Part shown: positions 58,738 to 64,000 of the stretch, piece after piece | How positions within the stretch are numbered: position 1 is the stretch's first letter | Layout: each line of letters begins with the position of its first letter | Assembly (NCBI GenBank): GCA_963714125.1 | Contig: OY970234.1 | Coordinates: 3,472,001-3,536,000, forward strand | Origin: CAWCAW01 sp963714125 | Lineage (GTDB): Bacteria; Actinomycetota; Acidimicrobiia; Acidimicrobiales; UBA8190 | Length of the DNA: 64,000 bases | Direction of reading: 5' to 3' | Program-made: the position numbers and the translations under genes | The notes under the pieces: model-generated | Databases searched by the model: none | Seen by the model: the letters and a program-made list of their open reading frames with translations, nothing else | What the model was told of the DNA's origin: nothing

Positions 58738-59802
58738 ATGAACCGAGTGCCGAAGAGCGTGCGGGTCGTCGTGGCGGGTGTGCTGGTCCTGGTCGTATTG
58801 GCCGCAGGGGGGCGCTTTCTGATGCGTACGCCATCGGCTAACGGTCCCAACCGGGCCGCGGCGTCGATCGACGTCGGCCACGGCACCGCCAGCGCCACCG
58901 GGGCGTTCAACGGCCCGTCCAAGTCGGCTGCGGACCTGGCGCCTGCGGAGCCCTCGAGCTCGCCGGCCGTGTCCGCCGGTGCCCAGTCGACTTCGGCGGG
59001 GGCGGGCACGGCGGCCGCAGCCACGACGCCCACTACATCGGGCTCACCCGTCGCGTCCGGCTCGTCCGGCTCGACGGCCGTTGCTGCGGTGACGCCGGTG
59101 GGACCGCAGATCGTGCGCACCGCCTCCGTGAGCCTCAAGGTGGGCAAGGGAGGCGTACCCACCACCATGAGCAGGATCGCCAACTTGGCTGCCAACGACG
59201 GCGGATACGTCCAAAACTCTACGATGTCGGTGGGGTCGAGCCAGGCCGCGGCGGCTTCGGGCCAGATGGTGATCGAGGTCGACAGCGGCGATCTCAACAG
59301 TGCGCTCGCCGACCTGTCATTTCTTGGCAAAGTCACGGCCCAACAGACCGCGGGTCAGGACGTCACCAGTCAAGTAGCCGAGAACGCCGCCACCCTCGAC
59401 GTGTTGCAGCAGGAAGTCAACGTTCTCGACGCGCAGCTCTCGAAGGCGACCGACGTGAGCGACATCCTCCAGATCCAAGGCCAGCTCTTCCCGGTGGCCC
59501 AGCAGCTTCAGCAACTGCAGTCCCAGCAGTCGGCCCTCGAAGGCTCGGCCGAGCTCGCCGCCGTCACCGTCAACCTGAACGCTCCGGTGGTGGCCATCAC
59601 GCCGCCGGCAAACACCCGTCCCGGCACCGACGCCGCGGTCGACGCCTGGCACTACCTGCGTCACAACACCCTGGCAGTCCTCGACGGCATTGCCGTAGCC
59701 GGTGGTTGGGCTTTGCCTCTGGGTGTGCTCGGAGCGCTCGTCTGGTTCGTGGTGTTCCGCATCGTGCGCCGACGCCGTCCCGCCGGGGTCACTGCGGCCT
59801 GA
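58738..59802 (+). CDS. DUF4349 membrane protein
   Basis: This 354-residue protein has an N-terminal membrane segment (VRVVVAGVLVLVVLAAGG), a long Ser/Thr/Ala-rich linker (about 30-115), then a DUF4349 domain (about 120-290). The domain carries IVRTASVSLKVG, a VTAQQTAGQDVTSQVAE segment and a coiled coil (LQQEVNVLDAQLSKATDVSDILQIQGQL). A C-terminal helix (LAVLDGIAVAGGWALPLGVLGALVWFVVF) precedes RIVRRRRP. DUF4349 proteins are membrane-anchored with extracytoplasmic coiled coils of unknown role. ATG at 58738 is preceded by GGGAGGGG. Confidence 0.8.
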   Translation: MNRVPKSVRVVVAGVLVLVVLAAGGRFLMRTPSANGPNRAAASIDVGHGTASATGAFNGPSKSAADLAPAEPSSSPAVSAGAQSTSAGAGTAAAATTPTTSGSPVASGSSGSTAVAAVTPVGPQIVRTASVSLKVGKGGVPTTMSRIANLAANDGGYVQNSTMSVGSSQAAAASGQMVIEVDSGDLNSALADLSFLGKVTAQQTAGQDVTSQVAENAATLDVLQQEVNVLDAQLSKATDVSDILQIQGQLFPVAQQLQQLQSQQSALEGSAELAAVTVNLNAPVVAITPPANTRPGTDAAVDAWHYLRHNTLAVLDGIAVAGGWALPLGVLGALVWFVVFRIVRRRRPAGVTAA

Positions 59803-59838
59803 ACCTGAACCCTGAACCTTGAACTCAGGTCGCGTCGC

Positions 59839-60141
59839 TCAGGTCCCGACTGCGCTCGGTAGCGGACCTACTTGGTGCCACTGTTGGGCGCCGAGACGGC
59901 TCCCGCACTGGGCGCAGTCGGAGGTATGGCGCCAACTCCGCAGCAGGCGCGTTCCCTGCGCATTGAGGACAACGGTAAATGATTCGGAATCCTCCGATAC
60001 CTCCAGCGCGTGATACGACCGCCAATCCGTGGCCACCTGCAGGTGGCCTTGGTCGCCTCCGGTGAGGAGGCGCCGGAACATCATCCGATTCGTGTCGAAG
60101 TGCCAGGTGCTGTGACACGACTCGAGGATCAGCGGTTCCAT
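59839..60141 (-). CDS. Conserved actinobacterial hypothetical protein
   Basis: This 100-residue protein begins MEPLILESCHSTWHFDTNRMMFRRLL. A pattern of ESCHSTW-x-FD, then WRSYHALEV and LLRSWRHTSDCAQCG, is a recognisable but unnamed family of actinobacteria. The C-terminal CAQCG pair with upstream H and C could bind a metal. It starts at ATG 60141 and lies downstream of the GNAT gene on the same strand, 17 bases after its stop. Confidence 0.6.
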   Translation of the reverse strand: MEPLILESCHSTWHFDTNRMMFRRLLTGGDQGHLQVATDWRSYHALEVSEDSESFTVVLNAQGTRLLRSWRHTSDCAQCGSRLGAQQWHQVGPLPSAVGT

Positions 60142-60158
60142 GACGACATCATCGCCTC

Positions 60159-60638
60159 TCAACCTGGCAACGGTCTGGCAGGGGTATTGCACTTCGATGA
60201 CAACGTCTTCACGTGGCGAGCCATGCGGGGATCCGACCTGTAGCCGGCCGCCTCCCAAAAACGCAGCGCCGGGTCATGGGTGCCTACCACCAGTGCGTTG
60301 GCGCGCCGAGCGCCGCGGGCTATTACGCGCCTCTCGGCCTCAGCCACCAGAGCCGAGGCCACCTGGCGCCGCCGGAGGTCGGGATGGACGGCGAGCCGGT
60401 AGAAGTGCGCCCGCCAGCCGTCGAACCCAACGATGACAGTCCCCACCACGCGGCCGCTCTCCGGGCTACCCACCGGGCCGCCGGCAACGGCCACGATCAA
60501 CGCTTCGGGATCATGCGCCACCAGAGCGCGCACGCTGTGCGGGTCATCGGTGACCGTCGGTTCGGCCTCGGCCACTCGCCACAACTCGACGACCGACTCC
60601 GCATCGTCGCCACGTCCTGAGCGCAGCACTACGTCCAT
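60159..60638 (-). CDS. GNAT-family N-acetyltransferase
   Basis: This 159-residue protein has MDVVLRSGRGDDAESVVELWRVAEAEP, the strand GTVIVGFDGWRAHFYRLAVHPDLRRRQVASALVAEAE (acetyl-CoA motif A, R/Q-x-x-G-x-G replaced by RRRQVAS) and HDPALRFWEAAGYRSDP. It is a generic small-molecule or protein acetyltransferase. The acetyl-CoA loop is degenerate (QVAS instead of GxG/A), a minor oddity. The substrate is unknown. The hypothetical protein gene follows it on the minus strand. Confidence 0.75.
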   Translation of the reverse strand: MDVVLRSGRGDDAESVVELWRVAEAEPTVTDDPHSVRALVAHDPEALIVAVAGGPVGSPESGRVVGTVIVGFDGWRAHFYRLAVHPDLRRRQVASALVAEAERRVIARGARRANALVVGTHDPALRFWEAAGYRSDPRMARHVKTLSSKCNTPARPLPG

Positions 60639-60668
60639 GACCCAGTGTGGCCGTCAACCCAGTCCCAC

Positions 60669-61577
60669 TCAAGACGCGACGGTAGCGAGCAGCGAGCAGC
60701 CCGACACCGACGCCACCGCGATGACTCCTTGACCCGCCGTCGGTGCGGTCGCCGTGGGCCAGAACTCCATCACCAGCGCCGGCGTCCCTTGAAAGGTGGC
60801 TTCGGCCACCACGGCGGGCCCGTAGGCACCCCCACGCGCCAAAGCGCGAGTAGAGGCCACACACGTCGATAGCGGCGCCGCGGCCGACGCCGCCGACAGG
60901 CCGTTCACGCTCGAGCCCGTTGCTGCCGAAGGCGATGCCGAGAGCACTCCCGCCACGGCCGACGGGAGCTGCGAGGCAGCGCCGATGGACCCAAGATCGG
61001 GGATGACCACCGGCGGCGGGGCTGCCTCAGGGGCGGCACTCGTCGATCCGGTCGACGAGCCATGCGACGAGGATGAACTCTTCGAGCTGTTGGGAGTGCT
61101 GGCAGCCCGATTGGTCAACGGCCCTGCCGCCACAGATTTCTGCGAGGTGGCCGCAGGACTCCCGCCCTCGAGCGCGACCGATATGGCGACGAGCAGCGCC
61201 ACGACGGCCGCGGCGGCGCCGACAAATATGGCCGGACGCCGGTACCAGGGGACCATCCCAGGCCCCGGCCGCAGGGGCACAGCCCAGCCGGGCTCGGCCA
61301 CCCCCGAGGATGTGTCGCTCTGGGCGCGCGCCAACGCGGCGGCCACCGCTGCGGCCCGGGCAGCGGCAGATACAGGCGTCACGGGCGTGCCCACCATCTC
61401 GCGCACCGCCCGCAGCGACGCCAGTCGCGTCTCGCATACCCCGCACGACGCCAAGTGGTCCGCCAGCACGGGCGCGCCGCGCGCAGCGACGTCGTCGACG
61501 CCGTCGAGGTGGGCCGACAATCGCTCGTCGGTCAGGTGCTCGTCGTGGTTTTGGTTGTCGTCGTGGTTGTCGGTCAT
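60669..61577 (-). CDS. Anti-sigma factor with zinc-finger (ZAS-type) domain
   Basis: This 302-residue membrane protein has an N-terminal cytoplasmic anti-sigma domain with the ZAS motif H-x-x-x-C-x-x-C (HLASCGVC, about residues 39-46). One membrane helix (AIFVGAAAAVVALLVAISVALEG) and a Ser/Thr-rich extracytoplasmic region follow. It would hold the ECF sigma factor encoded before it. ATG at 61577 overlaps the sigma stop as ATGA, which is typical of cognate pairs. A thiol-based redox response is possible through the CxxC. Confidence 0.85.
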   Translation of the reverse strand: MTDNHDDNQNHDEHLTDERLSAHLDGVDDVAARGAPVLADHLASCGVCETRLASLRAVREMVGTPVTPVSAAARAAAVAAALARAQSDTSSGVAEPGWAVPLRPGPGMVPWYRRPAIFVGAAAAVVALLVAISVALEGGSPAATSQKSVAAGPLTNRAASTPNSSKSSSSSHGSSTGSTSAAPEAAPPPVVIPDLGSIGAASQLPSAVAGVLSASPSAATGSSVNGLSAASAAAPLSTCVASTRALARGGAYGPAVVAEATFQGTPALVMEFWPTATAPTAGQGVIAVASVSGCSLLATVAS

Positions 61578-62221
61578 GAGCGGGGCTCTTCGGTTGTGGC
61601 GTTTTGCGCCCTGAGTGGTTGGACGACGCCCGACCCGGAGTCGTTCCCGAGGAGATCGGCGAGCACCCCCCGGCCGCGGGCGATGCGCGAGCGCACCGTG
61701 CCTACCGGTACCTCCACCACGGCGGCGATCTCCTCGTAGGAGAGGTCGCACAGGTCCCGCAGGACCACCGCCAGGCGGAATTCCGGCAGCAACGCGGCCA
61801 GGGCGGCGTCGATGTCGACCCGGTTGGACGCCATCTCGGCGGGGTCCGGCGACGAGGCGCGCCCCGTCCAGCCGCCAGCGGGGTGGTCGCGAGCCGAGTC
61901 GGCGACATCGTCGCCATAGCCGACGGCCGGGCGGCGGCGCCGGCGACGGAGCTCATCGAGGCAGGTGTTGGCAGCGATGCGGTACAGCCACGTACCCAGC
62001 GCGCTGCGCCCGTCGAATCGGCCGATGGCCCGAACCACCGCCACCATGGCGTCCTGGGTGGCGTCATCGGCGTCGGCCTCACCGACCATGCGCCGACACA
62101 GGCTGTACATGCGGTCGTAGTGCGCGGCCAGCAATTCCGATAGGGCGGCGCTGTCGCCGGCGCGCGCCGCGACGATCAGCCGGGCCTCGTCGCCACCGTC
62201 AGGGCTTGGCCCCGCCGACAA
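61574..62221 (-). CDS. RNA polymerase ECF sigma factor
   Basis: This protein of about 215 residues has region 2 (LLAAHYDRMYSLCRRMVGEADADDATQDAMVAVVRAIGRFDGRSALGTWLYRIAANTCLDELRRRRRR) and region 4 (LPEFRLAVVLRDLCDLSYEEIAAVVEVPVGTVRSRIARGRGVLADLL). The start is uncertain: TTG at 62221 lies five bases upstream of the serA stop on the same strand, with GGGA very close. It probably forms an autoregulated pair with the zinc-finger anti-sigma factor. No -35/-10 sigma target has been identified in the window. Confidence 0.88.
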   Translation of the reverse strand: MSAGPSPDGGDEARLIVAARAGDSAALSELLAAHYDRMYSLCRRMVGEADADDATQDAMVAVVRAIGRFDGRSALGTWLYRIAANTCLDELRRRRRRPAVGYGDDVADSARDHPAGGWTGRASSPDPAEMASNRVDIDAALAALLPEFRLAVVLRDLCDLSYEEIAAVVEVPVGTVRSRIARGRGVLADLLGNDSGSGVVQPLRAQNATTEEPRS

Positions 62222-62225
62222 GTCC

Positions 62226-63794
62226 CTACACCGAGGTGATGCGATGGATGTCGACGATGCCGTCGGTGCCGGCCAGTGCGGCGAAGGTGTCATCGGGCAC
62301 CGAGCGGTCGGTGGACAGCATCATCAAGGCGGTGTTGCCGGTGCGCGAGGGGCCGACGGCCATCGACGAGATCGACACCCCCGCTTCACCCAGGGCGGTG
62401 CCCACCACACCGATCATCCCGGCCCGATCGTCGTTGCGCACCACCAGCATGTGCTCGGACGGGGGGACCTCCACAGTGTGGTCGTCGACGATGACGATGC
62501 GCGGTTCGGAACGCGGTCCCGACAAGGTGCCGGCCAGGGAGTGCTCCGAAGAGCGCAGCGTGATGAGGTTCACGTAGTCGCGCGCCGTGGACGTGGTCAC
62601 CTCGCGGTACACAAGGCCGCGTTCGGCCGCCAGCTGCGGCGCGTTCACGTAGGAGACGGGCTCTTCCGTCCCTGCCGCGAACACCCCTTTGAGGACGGCC
62701 AAGGTGAGCATCGACGTGTTCGACGCGGCCAAACCGCCTTGGTACTCCACATCGAGATGGTCAGGGAGCCCATCGTTGAGACAGGCGAAGCAACGCCCCA
62801 GCTGCTCGGCCAGAGGCAGGAACGGGCGCAGCGGCTCGGCCACTTCGGCGGCGGCCACGTTCACGGCAAAGGGCACGAAGTCACCGGCCAACGCCAAGTT
62901 GACCTGCTCGGCGATGGTCACCCCGGCCTTGTCCTGGGCCTCGGCCGTCGACGCCCCCAAGTGTGGCGTGACCACCACGTGCGGCTGGACGAACAGCGGC
63001 GAGTCGATGCACGGCTCGGTGGAGAACACGTCGAAGGCGGCCCCTCCGACATGACCCGACGCGATGGCCTCGGCCAAGGCCGCCTCGTCGACAATGCCAC
63101 CGCGTGCCGCGTTGACGATGCGGATCCCGGCCTTGGCGCCCGCCAGCACATCGGCGTTGATCAGGTTGGCCGTCTCGGGGGTCTTGGGGAGATGGATGGT
63201 GAGGAAGTCCGACTCGGCCACGAGATCTTCCAACGACATGAGCTCCACACCCATCTGCCGGGCCCGGTCCACCGACACATACGGGTCGTACGCGGCCAGC
63301 CGCATCCCGAAGGCCAGCGCCCGCTGGGCCACCAAAGCACCGATGCGTCCGAGTCCGACCACGCCGAGGGTCTTGCCGTGCAGCTCGACGCCCTCCCACT
63401 TGGAGCGCTCCCACTTGCCCGCCACCAAAGCGGCATGGGCCTGGGGGATGTTGCGGGCCTGGGCCAACAGCAACGCCATGGCGTGCTCGGCCGCCGACAA
63501 GATGTTCGACTGCGGCGCGTTGACAACCATCACGCCCCGCTTCGTGGCGGCGTCGACGTCGACGTTGTCGAGGCCGATGCCGGCCCGTCCCACCACCTGC
63601 AGATCGGTGCCGGCCTCGATCACCTCGGCGGTCACCTGGGTGGCGGAGCGGACGATCAGCGCGTGGGCGCCGGCGATGGCCGCCAACAACGTCGCCGGTG
63701 AGAGCTCGAGTTGGATGTCCACCTCGTGGCCGCCGTCGGCCAGAAGCTTCAGGCCTCGCTCGGCCAGCTTTTCGGTGACGAGCACACGCGCCAT
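62226..63794 (-). CDS. serA: D-3-phosphoglycerate dehydrogenase
   Basis: SerA oxidises 3-phosphoglycerate, the first step of serine synthesis. The 522-residue protein has the NAD-binding motif LGVVGLGRIGALVAQRALAFGM, catalytic residues in VNAARGGIVDEAAL and the histidine in VVTPHLGASTAEAQ. An ASB regulatory domain (about 320-440) and a C-terminal ACT domain (HMLVVRNDDRAGMIGVVGTALGEAGVSISSM) follow. This is the long actinobacterial form, inhibited by serine through these domains. ATG at 63794 has GGAG upstream. It follows the aminotransferase by about 40 bases on the same strand. Confidence 0.96.
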   Translation of the reverse strand: MARVLVTEKLAERGLKLLADGGHEVDIQLELSPATLLAAIAGAHALIVRSATQVTAEVIEAGTDLQVVGRAGIGLDNVDVDAATKRGVMVVNAPQSNILSAAEHAMALLLAQARNIPQAHAALVAGKWERSKWEGVELHGKTLGVVGLGRIGALVAQRALAFGMRLAAYDPYVSVDRARQMGVELMSLEDLVAESDFLTIHLPKTPETANLINADVLAGAKAGIRIVNAARGGIVDEAALAEAIASGHVGGAAFDVFSTEPCIDSPLFVQPHVVVTPHLGASTAEAQDKAGVTIAEQVNLALAGDFVPFAVNVAAAEVAEPLRPFLPLAEQLGRCFACLNDGLPDHLDVEYQGGLAASNTSMLTLAVLKGVFAAGTEEPVSYVNAPQLAAERGLVYREVTTSTARDYVNLITLRSSEHSLAGTLSGPRSEPRIVIVDDHTVEVPPSEHMLVVRNDDRAGMIGVVGTALGEAGVSISSMAVGPSRTGNTALMMLSTDRSVPDDTFAALAGTDGIVDIHRITSV

Positions 63795-63832
63795 GTTCTG
63801 AGTCTCCGGCTCTTCTCGGGCTCTATCGGGCT

Positions 63833-64000
63833 CTACTCGGCAGTGGCGCAGAGTTTGGCCAGGCGGGTGACGCCCTCGACCAGTTCCTCGTCACTGAGCG
63901 CATAGGACAAGCGCAGGTACCCGGGCGCCCCGAAAGCCTCGCCGGGCACGATGGCTACCTTGACCTCTTCGATGGCCAGATCGCACAGCTCCGAGGACGT
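63833..64000 (-). CDS. Class I PLP aminotransferase, C-terminal end (partial)
   Basis: The minus-strand frame is open to the right edge and ends LSYALSDEELVEGVTRLAKLC. The preceding VAIVPGEAFGAPGYLRLSYA matches the arginine-binding end of aspartate-type aminotransferases (class I fold). Only about 55 residues are visible, so substrate and start are outside the window. Its place before serA fits amino-acid metabolism. Confidence 0.75.
   Translation of the reverse strand, partial: TSSELCDLAIEEVKVAIVPGEAFGAPGYLRLSYALSDEELVEGVTRLAKLCATAE

Noticed and set aside
57264..59336. A 690-codon minus-strand frame opposite leuA and the DUF4349 gene
   Set aside because: It is an antisense shadow of leuA and its neighbour, with no domain.
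1..64000. tRNA, rRNA, insertion sequences, prophage genes or attachment sites
   Set aside because: None could be recognised by eye; a tRNA scan was not possible here, so short RNA genes could be missed.

Overview
The window is GC-rich, densely coded bacterial DNA with many 4-base ATGA gene overlaps and frequent GTG/TTG starts. The gene content points to a free-living actinobacterium, and an Acidimicrobiia-like lineage is my best guess: a membrane LysM-BTAD protein in a Tad pilus operon, a DUF222/HNH protein, F420-type oxidoreductases, an actinobacterial-type LeuA, MscL with a zinc ribbon, and steroid/lipid catabolic genes with KstR-like palindromes. No rRNA, tRNA, phage, insertion sequence or CRISPR array was seen.

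Layout. 0-8 kb: the 3' end of a GH18 glycosidase gene, an EAL-GAF-GAF c-di-GMP phosphodiesterase, two overlapping cytochrome P450 genes, a PPOX-family flavin/F420 protein and guaA. 7.6-8.6 kb: two tiny coupled genes and an ssb paralog on the minus strand. 8.8-18.8 kb: an 11-gene minus-strand Tad/Flp pilus operon that begins with an unknown secreted protein and ends with a transmembrane LysM / degenerate-ATPase / BTAD protein. 19-27 kb: SRAP DNA-repair gene, MoxR-DUF58-transglutaminase operon and a large Thr/Pro-rich surface protein. 27-31 kb: NTF2-like, LLM, SDR and acyl-CoA ligase genes around a KstR-like palindrome. 31-36 kb: accessory genes, including an exo/endonuclease/phosphatase gene broken at a pentanucleotide repeat, an APH(6)-like kinase and a DUF222/HNH protein. 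36-41 kb: two tandem paralogous hybrid histidine kinases followed by a 320-base octamer minisatellite. 41-46 kb: thioesterase, enoyl-CoA hydratase and thiolase behind a second KstR-like palindrome, then acyl-CoA dehydrogenase and an alpha/beta hydrolase.

46-58 kb holds branched-chain amino-acid synthesis: leuB-ilvE-cimA-(unknown) on the minus strand, greA-leuC-leuD divergently, and leuA further on. CimA with LeuCD and LeuB would make 2-oxobutyrate for isoleucine through citramalate, LeuA with the same enzymes makes leucine, and IlvE does the last transamination. Two apparent transcription attenuators control the two branches. A 12-residue leader peptide with consecutive Val-Val-Ile-Ile codons precedes leuB-ilvE-cimA, and another with Leu-Leu-Leu precedes leuA. 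Each is followed by a hairpin and an intrinsic terminator, and each has a TTGAC -35 box placed so that the leader ATG would lie at or near the 5' end of the transcript.

58-64 kb: a small membrane protein, a DUF4349 protein, a conserved hypothetical, a GNAT enzyme, an anti-sigma/ECF sigma pair, serA, and the 3' end of a class I aminotransferase gene running off the window. The best leads are the paired attenuators, the repeat-broken EEP gene, the LysM-ATPase-BTAD pilus protein, the KstR-like sites and the octamer array with its 104-base higher-order repeat.
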